From: Auanema rhodensis
Lineage: Eukaryota; Nematoda; Chromadorea; Rhabditida; Rhabditidae
Direction of reading: 5' to 3'
DNA length: 64,000 bases
Assembly: GCA_964057225.1 (NCBI GenBank)
Contig: OZ059897.1
Location: 19,158,001-19,222,000 of the forward strand
The position numbers and the translations under genes were made by a program. Positions 37,933 through 52,328 of this stretch are shown here, piece after piece; position 1 is the stretch's first letter; each line of letters starts with the position of its first letter. The notes under the pieces are model-generated. The model made no database searches. It was not told the DNA's origin and saw nothing but the letters and a program-made list of their open reading frames with translations.

Positions 37933-40039
37933 ACACATATCGACGCAGCTTGAAAATCCGCATCGAATGCACTATACTACATTGAGAAACGCTTAATACA
38001 AAAATTAGTTATGATCGTTTGAAAAATGATGCATTAGTGTATGTTGAGTTTCCATGTACACTCAACATTGCTTCCAAAAACATTTTGGACAAAAATTTTT
38101 TCGAAAAATTTCAAAATAATTTAGCAAAAAGTAGATGTTTTTAGATTCCATTTTTCAAGGCAAAGACGATGGACAATGTTATTCAACGAAAAAATTAAAT
38201 CTTCAGGGTGAAAATCGAGGATATAAGTGTAAACTTATATCAGTTGATATCTCGGTGCATTTTTAAGCTAGCGCAAATCTGATAACACAGATCGACGCAG
38301 CTTAAAAATCCGCATCGAATGCACTATACTACATTGAGAAACGCTTAATACAAAAATTAGTTATGATCGTTTGAAAAATGATGCATTAGTGTATGTTGAG
38401 TTTCCATGTACACTCAACATTGCTTCCAAAAACATTTTGACAAAAATTTTTTCGAAAAATTTCAGAATAATTTAGCAAAAAGTAGATGTTTTTAGATTCC
38501 ATTTTTCAAGGCAAAGACGATGGACAATGTTATTCAACGAAAAAATTAATTCTTCAGGGTGAAAATCGAGGATATAAGTGTAAACTTATATCAGTTGATA
38601 TCTCGGTGCATTTTTAAGCTAGCGCAAATCTGATAACACAGATCGACGCAGCTTAAAAATCCGCATCGAATGCACTATACTACATTGAGAAACGCTTAAT
38701 ACAAAAATTAGTTATGATCGTTTGAAAAATGATGCATTAGTGTATGTTGAGTTTCCATGTACACTCAACATTGCTTCCAAAAACATTTTGACAAAAATTT
38801 TTTCGAAAAATTTCAGAATAATTTAGCAAAAAGTAGATGTTTTTAGATTCCATTTTTCAAGGCAAAGACGATGGACAATGTTATTCAACGAAAAAATTAA
38901 TTCTTCAGGGTGAAAATCGAGGATATAAGTGTGAACTTATATCAGTTGATATCTCGGTGCATTTTTAAGCTAGCGCAAATCTGATAACACAGATCGACGC
39001 AGCTTAAAAATCCGGATCGAATGCACTATACTACATTGAAGAACGCTTAATACAAAAATTAGTTATGATCGTTTGAAAAATGATGCATTAGTGTATGTTG
39101 AGTTTCCATGTACACTCAACATTGCTTCCAAAAACATTTTGACAAAAATTTTTTCGAAAAATTTCAGAATAATTTAGCAAAAAGTAGATGTTTTTAGATT
39201 CCATTTTTCAAGGCAAAGACGATGGACAATGTTATTCAACGAAAAAATTAATTCTTCAGGGTGAAAATCGAGGATATAAGTGTGAACTTATATCAGTTGA
39301 TATCTCGGTGCATTTTTAAGCTAGCGCAAATCTGATAACACAGATCGACGCAGCTTAAAAATCCGGATCGAATGCACTATACTACATTGAAGAACGCTTA
39401 ATACAAAAATTAGTTATGATCGTTTGAAAAATGATGCATTAGTGTATGTTGAGTTTCCATGTACACTCAACATTGCTTCCAAAAACATTTTGACAAAAAT
39501 TTTTTCGAAAAATTTCAAAATAATTTAGCAAAAAGTAGAAGTTTTTAGATTCCTTTTTTCAAGGCAAAGACGATGGACAATGTTATTCAACGAAAAAATT
39601 AATTCTTCAGGGTGAAAATCGAGGATATAAGTGTGAACTTATATCAGTTGATATCTCGGTGCATTTTTAAGCTAGCGCAAATCTGATAACACAGATCGAC
39701 GCAGCTTAAAAATCCGGATCGAATGCACTATACTACATTAAGAAACGCTTGATACAAAAATTAGTTATGATCGTTTGAAAAATGATGCATTAGTGTATGT
39801 TGAGTTTCCATGTACACTCAACATTGCTTCCAAAAACATTTTGACAAAAATTTTTTCGAAAAATTTCAAAATAATTTAGCAAAAAGTAGAAGTTTTTAGA
39901 TTCCTTTTTTCAAGGCAAAGACGATGGACAATGTTATTCAACGAAAAAATTAATTCTTCAGGGTGAAAATCGAGGATATAAGTGTGAACTTATATCAGTT
40001 GATATCTCGGTGCATTTTTAAGCTAGCGCAAATCTGATA
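37933..40039. repeat. Core HOR variant S9-S10-S10-S6-S6/S7-S7 (2107 bp)
   Basis: Starts: 37933 S9 (ACACATATCG front and ATTAAATC near the end), 38285 S10 with GTGTAAAC, 38636 S10, 38987 S6 (CAGAATAA), 39338 chimera with an S6 front and S7 tail (GTAGAAGTT, CCTTTTTTC), 39689 S7. The extra chimeric monomer makes it a 6-mer. Confidence 0.87.
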
Positions 40040-41795
40040 ACACATATCGACGCAGCTTGAAAATCCGCATCGAATGCACTATACTACATTGAGAAACGCT
40101 TAATACAAAAATTAGTTATGATCGTTTGAAAAATGATGCATTAGTGTATGTTGAGTTTCCATGTACACTCAACATTGCTTCCAAAAACATTTTGGACAAA
40201 AATTTTTTCGAAAAATTTCAAAATAATTTAGCAAAAAGTAGATGTTTTTAGATTCCATTTTTCAAGGCAAAGACGATGGACAATGTTATTCAACGAAAAA
40301 ATTAAATCTTCAGGGTGAAAATCGAGGATATAAGTGTAAACTTATATCAGTTGATATCTCGGTGCATTTTTAAGCTAGCGCAAATCTGATAACACAGATC
40401 GACGCAGCTTAAAAATCCGCATCGAATGCACTATACTACATTGAGAAACGCTTAATACAAAAATTAGTTATGATCGTTTGAAAAATGATGCATTAGTGTA
40501 TGTTGAGTTTCCATGTACACTCAACATTGCTTCCAAAAACATTTTGACAAAAATTTTTTCGAAAAATTTCAGAATAATTTAGCAAAAAGTAGATGTTTTT
40601 AGATTCCATTTTTCAAGGCAAAGACGATGGACAATGTTATTCAACGAAAAAATTAATTCTTCAGGGTGAAAATCGAGGATATAAGTGTGAACTTATATCA
40701 GTTGATATCTCGGTGCATTTTTAAGCTAGCGCAAATCTGATAACACAGATCGACGCAGCTTAAAAATCCGGATCGAATGCACTATACTACATTGAAGAAC
40801 GCTTAATACAAAAATTAGTTATGATCGTTTGAAAAATGATGCATTAGTGTATGTTGAGTTTCCATGTACACTCAACATTGCTTCCAAAAACATTTTGACA
40901 AAAATTTTTTCGAAAAATTTCAGAATAATTTAGCAAAAAGTAGATGTTTTTAGATTCCATTTTTCAAGGCAAAGACGATGGACAATGTTATTCAACGAAA
41001 AAATTAATTCTTCAGGGTGAAAATCGAGGATATAAGTGTGAACTTATATCAGTTGATATCTCGGTGCATTTTTAAGCTAGCGCAAATCTGATAACACAGA
41101 TCGACGCAGCTTAAAAATCCGGATCGAATGCACTATACTACATTGAAGAACGCTTAATACAAAAATTAGTTATGATCGTTTGAAAAATGATGCATTAGTG
41201 TATGTTGAGTTTCCATGTACACTCAACATTGCTTCCAAAAACATTTTGACAAAAATTTTTTCGAAAAATTTCAAAATAATTTAGCAAAAAGTAGAAGTTT
41301 TTAGATTCCTTTTTTCAAGGCAAAGACGATGGACAATGTTATTCAACGAAAAAATTAATTCTTCAGGGTGAAAATCGAGGATATAAGTGTGAACTTATAT
41401 CAGTTGATATCTCGGTGCATTTTTAAGCTAGCGCAAATCTGATAACACAGATCGACGCAGCTTAAAAATCCGGATCGAATGCACTATACTACATTAAGAA
41501 ACGCTTGATACAAAAATTAGTTATGATCGTTTGAAAAATGATGCATTAGTGTATGTTGAGTTTCCATGTACACTCAACATTGCTTCCAAAAACATTTTGA
41601 CAAAAATTTTTTCGAAAAATTTCAAAATAATTTAGCAAAAAGTAGAAGTTTTTAGATTCCTTTTTTCAAGGCAAAGACGATGGACAATGTTATTCAACGA
41701 AAAAATTAATTCTTCAGGGTGAAAATCGAGGATATAAGTGTGAACTTATATCAGTTGATATCTCGGTGCATTTTTAAGCTAGCGCAAATCTGATA
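40040..41795. repeat. Core HOR variant S9-S10-S6-S6/S7-S7 (1756 bp)
   Basis: Starts: 40040 S9 (ACACATATCG, ATTAAATC), 40392 S10, 40743 S6 (CAGAATAA), 41094 S6/S7 chimera, 41445 S7. It shares the private S9 variants and the chimera with the preceding 6-mer but has lost one S10, so it differs from it by one monomer-sized deletion. Confidence 0.87.
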
Positions 41796-43551
41796 ACACA
41801 TATCGACGCAGCTTGAAAATCCGCATCGAATGCACTATACTACATTGAGAAACGCTTAATACAAAAATTAGTTATGATCGTTTGAAAAATGATGCATTAG
41901 TGTATGTTGAGTTTCCATGTACACTCAACATTGCTTCCAAAAACATTTTGGACAAAAATTTTTTCGAAAAATTTCAAAATAATTTAGCAAAAAGTAGATG
42001 TTTTTAGATTCCATTTTTCAAGGCAAAGACGATGGACAATGTTATTCAACGAAAAAATTAAATCTTCAGGGTGAAAATCGAGGATATAAGTGTAAACTTA
42101 TATCAGTTGATATCTCGGTGCATTTTTAAGCTAGCGCAAATCTGATAACACAGATCGACGCAGCTTAAAAATCCGCATCGAATGCACTATACTACATTGA
42201 GAAACGCTTAATACAAAAATTAGTTATGATCGTTTGAAAAATGATGCATTAGTGTATGTTGAGTTTCCATGTACACTCAACATTGCTTCCAAAAACATTT
42301 TGACAAAAATTTTTTCGAAAAATTTCAGAATAATTTAGCAAAAAGTAGATGTTTTTAGATTCCATTTTTCAAGGCAAAGACGATGGACAATGTTATTCAA
42401 CGAAAAAATTAATTCTTCAGGGTGAAAATCGAGGATATAAGTGTAAACTTATATCAGTTGATATCTCGGTGCATTTTTAAGCTAGCGCAAATCTGATAAC
42501 ACAGATCGACGCAGCTTAAAAATCCGCATCGAATGCACTATACTACATTGAGAAACGCTTAATACAAAAATTAGTTATGATCGTTTGAAAAATGATGCAT
42601 TAGTGTATGTTGAGTTTCCATGTACACTCAACATTGCTTCCAAAAACATTTTGACAAAAATTTTTTCGAAAAATTTCAGAATAATTTAGCAAAAAGTAGA
42701 TGTTTTTAGATTCCATTTTTCAAGGCAAAGACGATGGACAATGTTATTCAACGAAAAAATTAATTCTTCAGGGTGAAAATCGAGGATATAAGTGTGAACT
42801 TATATCAGTTGATATCTCGGTGCATTTTTAAGCTAGCGCAAATCTGATAACACAGATCGACGCAGCTTAAAAATCCGGATCGAATGCACTATACTACATT
42901 GAAGAACGCTTAATACAAAAATTAGTTATGATCGTTTGAAAAATGATGCATTAGTGTATGTTGAGTTTCCATGTACACTCAACATTGCTTCCAAAAACAT
43001 TTTGACAAAAATTTTTTCGAAAAATTTCAAAATAATTTAGCAAAAAGTAGATGTTTTTAGATTCCATTTTTCAAGGCAAAGACGATGGACAATGTTATTC
43101 AACGAAAAAATTAATTCTTCAGGGTGAAAATCGAGGATATAAGTGTGAACTTATATCAGTTGATATCTCGGTGCATTTTTAAGCTAGCGCAAATCTGATA
43201 ACACAGATCGACGCAGCTTAAAAATCCGGATCGAATGCACTATACTACATTAAGAAACGCTTGATACAAAAATTAGTTATGATCGTTTGAAAAATGATGC
43301 ATTAGTGTATGTTGAGTTTCCATGTACACTCAACATTGCTTCCAAAAACATTTTGACAAAAATTTTTTCGAAAAATTTCAAAATAATTTAGCAAAAAGTA
43401 GAAGTTTTTAGATTCCTTTTTTCAAGGCAAAGACGATGGACAATGTTATTCAACGAAAAAATTAATTCTTCAGGGTGAAAATCGAGGATATAAGTGTGAA
43501 CTTATATCAGTTGATATCTCGGTGCATTTTTAAGCTAGCGCAAATCTGATA
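41796..43551. repeat. Core HOR S9-S10-S10-S6-S7 (1756 bp)
   Basis: Starts: 41796 S9 (ACACATATCG, ATTAAATC), 42148 S10 with GTGTAAAC, 42499 S10, 42850 S6 (CAAAATAA), 43201 S7. The S9 is the third and last with ATTAAATC. The following S10 shares GTGTAAAC with the copy at 38285. It is the same length as the 40040 block but a different composition, so equal HOR length does not mean equal order. Confidence 0.87.
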
Positions 43552-45307
43552 ACACAGATCGACGCAGCTTGAAAATCCGCATCGAATGCACTATACTACA
43601 TTGAGAAACGCTTAATACAAAAATTAGTTATGATCGTTTGAAAAATGATGCATTAGTGTATGTTGAGTTTCCATGTACACTCAACATTGCTTCCAAAAAC
43701 ATTTTGGACAAAAATTTTTTCGAAAAATTTCAAAATAATTTAGCAAAAAGTAGATGTTTTTAGATTCCATTTTTCAAGGCAAAGACGATGGACAATGTTA
43801 TTCAACGAAAAAATTAATTCTTCAGGGTGAAAATCGAGGATATAAGTGTAAACTTATATCAGTTGATATCTCGGTGCATTTTTAAGCTAGCGCAAATCTG
43901 ATAACACAGATCGACGCAGCTTAAAAATCCGCATCGAATGCACTATACTACATTGAGAAACGCTTAATACAAAAATTAGTTATGATCGTTTGAAAAATGA
44001 TGCATTAGTGTATGTTGAGTTTCCATGTACACTCAACATTGCTTCCAAAAACATTTTGACAAAAATTTTTTCGAAAAATTTCAGAATAATTTAGCAAAAA
44101 GTAGATGTTTTTAGATTCCAATTTTCAAGGCAAAGACGATGGACAATGTTATTCAACGAAAAAATTAATTCTTCAGGGTGAAAATCGAGGATATAAGTGT
44201 GAACTTATATCAGTTGATATCTCGGTGCATTTTTAAGCTAGCGCAAATCTGATAACACAGATCGACGCAGCTTAAAAATCCGCATCGAATGCACTATACT
44301 ACATTGAGAAACGCTTAATACAAAAATTAGTTATGATCGTTTGAAAAATGATGCATTAGTGTATGTTGAGTTTCCATGTACACTCAACATTGCTTCCAAA
44401 AACATTTTGACAAAAATTTTTTCGAAAAATTTCAGAATAATTTAGCAAAAAGTAGATGTTTTTAGATTCCATTTTTCAAGGCAAAGACGATGGACAATGT
44501 TATTCAACGAAAAAATTAATTCTTCAGGGTGAAAATCGAGGATATAAGTGTGAACTTATATCAGTTGATATCTCGGTGCATTTTTAAGCTAGCGCAAATC
44601 TGATAACACAGATCGACGCAGCTTAAAAATCCGGATCGAATGCACTATACTACATTGAAGAACGCTTAATACAAAAATTAGTTATGATCGTTTGAAAAAT
44701 GATGCATTAGTGTATGTTGAGTTTCCATGTACACTCAACATTGCTTCCAAAAACATTTTGACAAAAATTTTTTCGAAAAATTTCAAAATAATTTAGCAAA
44801 AAGTAGATGTTTTTAGATTCCATTTTTCAAGGCAAAGACGATGGACAATGTTATTCAACGAAAAAATTAATTCTTCAGGGTGAAAATCGAGGATATAAGT
44901 GTGAACTTATATCAGTTGATATCTCGGTGCATTTTTAAGCTAGCGCAAATCTGATAACACAGATCGACGCAGCTTAAAAATCCGGATCGAATGCACTATA
45001 CTACATTAAGAAACGCTTGATACAAAAATTAGTTATGATCGTTTGAAAAATGATGCATTAGTGTATGTTGAGTTTCCATGTACACTCAACATTGCTTCCA
45101 AAAACATTTTGACAAAAATTTTTTCGAAAAATTTCAAAATAATTTAGCAAAAAGTAGAAGTTTTTAGATTCCTTTTTTCAAGGCAAAGACGATGGACAAT
45201 GTTATTCAACGAAAAAATTAATTCTTCAGGGTGAAAATCGAGGATATAAGTGTGAACTTATATCAGTTGATATCTCGGTGCATTTTTAAGCTAGCGCAAA
45301 TCTGATA
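43552..45307. repeat. Core HOR S9-S10-S10-S6-S7 (1756 bp)
   Basis: Starts: 43552 S9 (ACACAGATCG, ATTAATTC), 43904 S10 with a private CCAATTTTC, 44255 S10, 44606 S6 (CAAAATAA), 44957 S7. It matches the 36177 and 52329 blocks in S9 sub-variant. Confidence 0.87.
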
Positions 45308-47062
45308 ACACAGATCGACGCAGCTTAAAAATCCGCATCGAATGCACTATACTACATTGAGAAACGCTTAATACAAAAATTAGTTATGATCGTTTGAAAA
45401 ATGATGCATTAGTGTATGTTGAGTTTCCATGTACACTCAACATTGCTTCCAAAAACATTTTGACAAAAATTTTTTCGAAAAATTTCAGAATAATTTAGCA
45501 AAAAGTAGATGTTTTTAGATTCCATTTTTCAAGGCAAAGACGATGGACAATGTTATTCAACGAAAAAATTAATTCTTCAGGGTGAAAATCGAGGATATAA
45601 GTGTGAACTTATATCAGTTGATATCTCGGTGCATTTTTAAGCTAGCGCAAATCTGATAACACAGATCGACGCAGCTTAAAAATCCGCATCGAATGCACTA
45701 TACTACATTGAGAAACGCTTAATACAAAAATTAGTTATGATCGTTTGAAAAATGATGCATTAGTGTATGTTGAGTTTCCATGTACACTCAACATTGCTTC
45801 CAAAAACATTTTGACAAAAATTTTTTCGAAAAATTTCAGAATAATTTAGCAAAAAGTAGATGTTTTTAGATTCCATTTTTCAAGGCAAAGACGATGGACA
45901 ATGTTATTCAACGAAAAAATTAATTCTTCAGGGTGAAAATCGAGGATATAAGTGTGAACTTATATCAGTTGATATCTCGGTGCATTTTTAAGCTAGCGCA
46001 AATCTGATAACACAGATCGACGCAGCTTAAAAATCCGCATCGAATGCACTATACTACATTGAGAAACGCTTAATACAAAAATTAGTTATGATCGTTTGAA
46101 AAATGATGCATTAGTGTATGTTGAGTTTCCATGTACACTCAACATTGCTTCCAAAAACATTTTGACAAAAATTTTTTCGAAAAATTTCAGAATAATTTAG
46201 CAAAAAGTAGATGTTTTTAGATTCCATTTTTCAAGGCAAAGACGATGGACAATGTTATTCAACGAAAAAATTAATTCTTCAGGGTGAAAATCGAGGATAT
46301 AAGTGTGAACTTATATCAGTTGATATCTCGGTGCATTTTTAAGCTAGCGCAAATCTGATAACACAGATCGACGCAGCTTAAAAATCCGGATCGAATGCAC
46401 TATACTACATTGAAGAACGCTTAATACAAAAATTAGTTATGATCGTTTGAAAAATGATGCATTAGTGTATGTTGAGTTTCCATGTACACTCAACATTGCT
46501 TCCAAAAACATTTTGACAAAAATTTTTTCGAAAAATTTCAAAATAATTTAGCAAAAAGTAGATGTTTTTAGATTCCATTTTTCAAGGCAAAGACGATGGA
46601 CAATGTTATTCAACGAAAAAATTAATTCTTCAGGGTGAAAATCGAGGATATAAGTGTGAACTTATATCAGTTGATATCTCGGTGCATTTTTAAGCTAGCG
46701 CAAATCTGATAACACAGATCGACGCAGCTTAAAAATCCGGATCGAATGCACTATACTACATTAAGAAACGCTTGATACAAAAATTAGTTATGATCGTTTG
46801 AAAAATGATGCATTAGTGTATGTTGAGTTTCCATGTACACTCAACATTGCTTCCAAAAACATTTTGACAAAAATTTTTTCGAAAAATTTCAAAATAATTT
46901 AGCAAAAAGTAGAAGTTTTTAGATTCCTTTTTTCAAGGCAAAGACGATGGACAATGTTATTCAACGAAAAAATTAATTCTTCAGGGTGAAAATCGAGGAT
47001 ATAAGTGTGAACTTATATCAGTTGATATCTCGGTGCATTTTTAAGCTAGCGCAAATCTGATA
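45308..47062. repeat. Core HOR variant lacking S9: S10-S10-S10-S6-S7 (1755 bp)
   Basis: Starts: 45308, 45659 and 46010 S10, 46361 S6 (CAAAATAA), 46712 S7. The S9 slot is occupied by S10, so the unit is one base shorter than the standard 5-mer. This may be replacement of S9 by gene conversion or a paired loss and gain of monomers. Confidence 0.86.
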
Positions 47063-48115
47063 ACACATATCGACGCAGCTTGAAAATCCGCATCGAATGC
47101 ACTATACTACATTGAGAAACGCTTAATACAAAAATTAGTTATGATCGTTTGAAAAATGATGCATTAGTGTATGTTGAGTTTCCATGTACACTCAACATTG
47201 CTTCCAAAAACATTTTGACAAAAATTTTTTCGAAAAATTTCAAAATAATTTAGCAAAAAGTAGATGTTTTTAGATTCCATTTTTCAAGGCAAAGACGATG
47301 GACAATGTTATTCAACGAAAAAATTAATTCTTCAGGGTGAAAATCGAGGATATAAGTGTGAACTTATATCAGTTGATATCTCGGTGCATTTTTAAGCTAG
47401 CGCAAATCTGATAACACAGATCGACGCAGCTTAAAAATCCGGATCGAATGCACTATACTACATTGAAGAACGCTTAATACAAAAATTAGTTATGATCGTT
47501 TGAAAAATGATGCATTAGTGTATGTTGAGTTTCCATGTACACTCAACATTGCTTCCAAAAACATTTTGACAAAAATTTTTTCGAAAAATTTCAAAATAAT
47601 TTAGCAAAAAGTAGATGTTTTTAGATTCCATTTTTCAAGGCAAAGACGATGGACAATGTTATTCAACGAAAAAATTAATTCTTCAGGGTGAAAATCGAGG
47701 ATATAAGTGTGAACTTATATCAGTTGATATCTCGGTGCATTTTTAAGCTAGCGCAAATCTGATAACACAGATCGACGCAGCTTAAAAATCCGGATCGAAT
47801 GCACTATACTACATTAAGAAACGCTTGATACAAAAATTAGTTATGATCGTTTGAAAAATGATGCATTAGTGTATGTTGAGTTTCCATGTACACTCAACAT
47901 TGCTTCCAAAAACATTTTGACAAAAATTTTTTCGAAAAATTTCAAAATAATTTAGCAAAAAGTAGAAGTTTTTAGATTCCTTTTTTCAAGGCAAAGACGA
48001 TGGACAATGTTATTCAACGAAAAAATTAATTCTTCAGGGTGAAAATCGAGGATATAAGTGTGAACTTATATCAGTTGATATCTCGGTGCATTTTTAAGCT
48101 AGCGCAAATCTGATA
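47063..48115. repeat. Shortened core HOR: S9-like-S6-S7 (1053 bp)
   Basis: Starts: 47063 S9-like (ACACATATCG and CTTGAAAAT but no inserted G, GTGTGAAC and TATATCAG), 47414 S6 (CAAAATAA), 47765 S7. No S10 is present. The S9-like copy has an S9 front and an S6-type CAAAATAA tail, as expected if a crossover within the monomer deleted the S10 copies between. Confidence 0.86.
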
Positions 48116-51100
48116 ACACATATCGACGCAGCTTGAAAATCCGCATCGAATGCACTATACTACATTGAGAAACGCTTAATACAAAAATTAGTTATGATCG
48201 TTTGAAAAATGATGCATTAGTGTATGTTGAGTTTCCATGTACACTCAACATTGCTTCCAAAAACATTTTGGACAAAAATTTTTTCGAAAAATTTCAAAAT
48301 AATTTAGCAAAAAGTAGATGTTTTTAGATTCCATTTTTCAAGGCAAAGACGATGGACAATGTTATTCAACGAAAAAATTAATTCTTCAGGGTGAAAATCG
48401 AGGATATAAGTGTAAACTTATATCAGTTGATATCTCGGTGCATTTTTAAGCTAGCGCAAATCTGATAACACAGATCGACGCAGCTTAAAAATCCGCATCG
48501 AATGCACTATACTACATTGAGAAACGCTTAATACAAAAATTAGTTATGATCGTTTGAAAAATGATGCATTAGTGTATGTTGAGTTTCCATGTACACTCAA
48601 CATTGCTTCCAAAAACATTTTGACAAAAATTTTTTCGAAAAATTTCAGAATAATTTAGCAAAAAGTAGATGTTTTTAGATTCCATTTTTCAAGGCAAAGA
48701 CGATGGACAATGTTATTCAACGAAAAAATTAATTCTTCAGGGTGAAAATCGAGGATATAAGTGTGAACTTATATCAGTTGATATCTCGGTGCATTTTTAA
48801 GCTAGCGCAAATCTGATAACACAGATCGACGCAGCTTAAAAATCCGCATCGAATGCACTATACTACATTGAGAAACGCTTAATACAAAAATTAGTTATGA
48901 TCGTTTGAAAAATGATGCATTAGTGTATGTTGAGTTTCCATGTACACTCAACATTGCTTCCAAAAACATTTTGACAAAAATTTTTTCGAAAAATTTCAGA
49001 ATAATTTAGCAAAAAGTAGATGTTTTTAGATTCCATTTTTCAAGGCAAAGACGATGGACAATGTTATTCAACGAAAAAATTAATTCTTCAGGGTGAAAAT
49101 CGAGGATATAAGTGTGAACTTATATCAGTTGATATCTCGGTGCATTTTTAAGCTAGCGCAAATCTGATAACACAGATCGACGCAGCTTAAAAATCCGCAT
49201 CGAATGCACTATACTACATTGAGAAACGCTTAATACAAAAATTAGTTATGATCGTTTGAAAAATGATGCATTAGTGTATGTTGAGTTTCCATGTACACTC
49301 AACATTGCTTCCAAAAACATTTTGACAAAAATTTTTTCGAAAAATTTCAGAATAATTTAGCAAAAAGTAGATGTTTTTAGATTCCATTTTTCAAGGCAAA
49401 GACGATGGACAATGTTATTCAACGAAAAAATTAATTCTTCAGGGTGAAAATCGAGGATATAAGTGTGAACTTATATCAGTTGATATCTCGGTGCATTTTT
49501 AAGCTAGCGCAAATCTGATAACACAGATCGACGCAGCTTAAAAATCCGCATCGAATGCACTATACTACATTGAGAAACGCTTAATACAAAAATTAGTTAT
49601 GATCGTTTGAAAAATGATGCATTAGTGTATGTTGAGTTTCCATGTACACTCAACATTGCTTCCAAAAACATTTTGACAAAAATTTTTTCGAAAAATTTCA
49701 GAATAATTTAGCAAAAAGTAGATGTTTTTAGATTCCATTTTTCAAGGCAAAGACGATGGACAATGTTATTCAACGAAAAAATTAATTCTTCAGGGTGAAA
49801 ATCGAGGATATAAGTGTGAACTTATATCAGTTGATATCTCGGTGCATTTTTAAGCTAGCGCAAATCTGATAACACAGATCGACGCAGCTTAAAAATCCGC
49901 ATCGAATGCACTATACTACATTGAGAAACGCTTAATACAAAAATTAGTTATGATCGTTTGAAAAATGATGCATTAGTGTATGTTGAGTTTCCATGTACAC
50001 TCAACATTGCTTCCAAAAACATTTTGACAAAAATTTTTTCGAAAAATTTCAGAATAATTTAGCAAAAAGTAGATGTTTTTAGATTCCATTTTTCAAGGCA
50101 AAGACGATGGACAATGTTATTCAACGAAAAAATTAATTCTTCAGGGTGAAAATCGAGGATATAAGTGTGAACTTATATCAGTTGATATCTCGGTGCATTT
50201 TTAAGCTAGCGCAAATCTGATAACACAGATCGACGCAGCTTAAAAATCCGCATCGAATGCACTATACTACATTGAGAAACGCTTAATACAAAAATTAGTT
50301 ATGATCGTTTGAAAAATGATGCATTAGTGTATGTTGAGTTTCCATGTACACTCAACATTGCTTCCAAAAACATTTTGACAAAAATTTTTTCGAAAAATTT
50401 CAGAATAATTTAGCAAAAAGTAGATGTTTTTAGATTCCATTTTTCAAGGCAAAGACGATGGACAATGTTATTCAACGAAAAAATTAATTCTTCAGGGTGA
50501 AAATCGAGGATATAAGTGTAAACTTATATCAGTTGATATCTCGGTGCATTTTTAAGCTAGCGCAAATCTGATAACACAGATCGACGCAGCTTAAAAATCC
50601 GCATCGAATGCACTATACTACATTGAGAAACGCTTAATACAAAAATTAGTTATGATCGTTTGAAAAATGATGCATTAGTGTATGTTGAGTTTCCATGTAC
50701 ACTCAACATTGCTTCCAAAAACATTTTGACAAAAATTTTTTCGAAAAATTTCAGAATAATTTAGCAAAAAGTAGATGTTTTTAGATTCCATTTTTCAAGG
50801 CAAAGACGATGGACAATGTTATTCAACGAAAAAATTAATTCTTCAGGGTGAAAATCGAGGATATAAGTGTGAACTTATATCAGTTGATATCTCGGTGCAT
50901 TTTTAAGCTAGCGCAAATCTGATAACACAGATCGACGCAGCTTAAAAATCCGCATCGAATGCACTATACTACATTGAGAAACGCTTAATACAAAAATTAG
51001 TTATGATCGTTTGAAAAATGATGCATTAGTGTATGTTGAGTTTCCATGTACACTCAACATTGCTTCCAAAAACATTTTGACAAAAATTTTTTCGAAAAAT

Positions 51101-52328
51101 TTCAGAATAATTTAGCAAAAAGTAGATGTTTTTAGATTCCATTTTTCAAGGCAAAGACGATGGACAATGTTATTCAACGAAAAAATTAATTCTTCAGGGT
51201 GAAAATCGAGGATATAAGTGTGAACTTATATCAGTTGATATCTCGGTGCATTTTTAAGCTAGCGCAAATCTGATAACACAGATCGACGCAGCTTAAAAAT
51301 CCGCATCGAATGCACTATACTACATTGAGAAACGCTTAATACAAAAATTAGTTATGATCGTTTGAAAAATGATGCATTAGTGTATGTTGAGTTTCCATGT
51401 ACACTCAACATTGCTTCCAAAAACATTTTGACAAAAATTTTTTCGAAAAATTTCAGAATAATTTAGCAAAAAGTAGATGTTTTTAGATTCCATTTTTCAA
51501 GGCAAAGACGATGGACAATGTTATTCAACGAAAAAATTAATTCTTCAGGGTGAAAATCGAGGATATAAGTGTGAACTTATATCAGTTGATATCTCGGTGC
51601 ATTTTTAAGCTAGCGCAAATCTGATAACACAGATCGACGCAGCTTAAAAATCCGGATCGAATGCATTATACTACATTGAAGAACGCTTAATACAAAAATT
51701 AGTTATGATCGTTTGAAAAATGATGCATTAGTGTATGTTGAGTTTCCATGTACACTCAACATTGCTTCCAAAAACATTTTGACAAAAATTTTTTCGAAAA
51801 ATTTCAAAATAATTTAGCAAAAAATAGATGTTTTTAGATTCCATTTTTCAAGGCAAAGACGATGGACAATGTTATTCAACGAAAAAATTAATTCTTCAGG
51901 GTGAAAATCGAGGATATAAGTGTGAACTTATATCAGTTGATATCTCGGTGCATTTTTAAGCTAGCGCAAATCTGATAACACAGATCGACGCAGCTTAAAA
52001 ATCCGGATCGAATGCACTATACTACATTAAGAAACGCTTGATACAAAAATTAGTTATGATCGTTTGAAAAATGATGCATTAGTGTATGTTGAGTTTCCAT
52101 GTACACTCAACATTGCTTCCAAAAACATTTTGACAAAAATTTTTTCGAAAAATTTCAAAATAATTTAGCAAAAAGTAGAAGTTTTTAGATTCCTTTTTTC
52201 AAGGCAAAGACGATGGACAATGTTATTCAACGAAAAAATTAATTCTTCAGGGTGAAAATCGAGGATATAAGTGTGAACTTATATCAGTTGATATCTCGGT
52301 GCATTTTTAAGCTAGCGCAAATCTGATA
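48116..52328. repeat. Expanded core HOR: S9, nine S10, S6, S7 (4213 bp)
   Basis: Starts: 48116 S9 (ACACATATCG), then S10 at 48468, 48819, 49170, 49521, 49872, 50223, 50574, 50925 and 51276, then 51627 S6 (private GCATTATAC and AAAAATAGATG) and 51978 S7. Among the nine S10 copies the only difference I noticed is G to A at 50520 (GTGTAAAC). This is the longest single-type run in the window. Confidence 0.88.
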
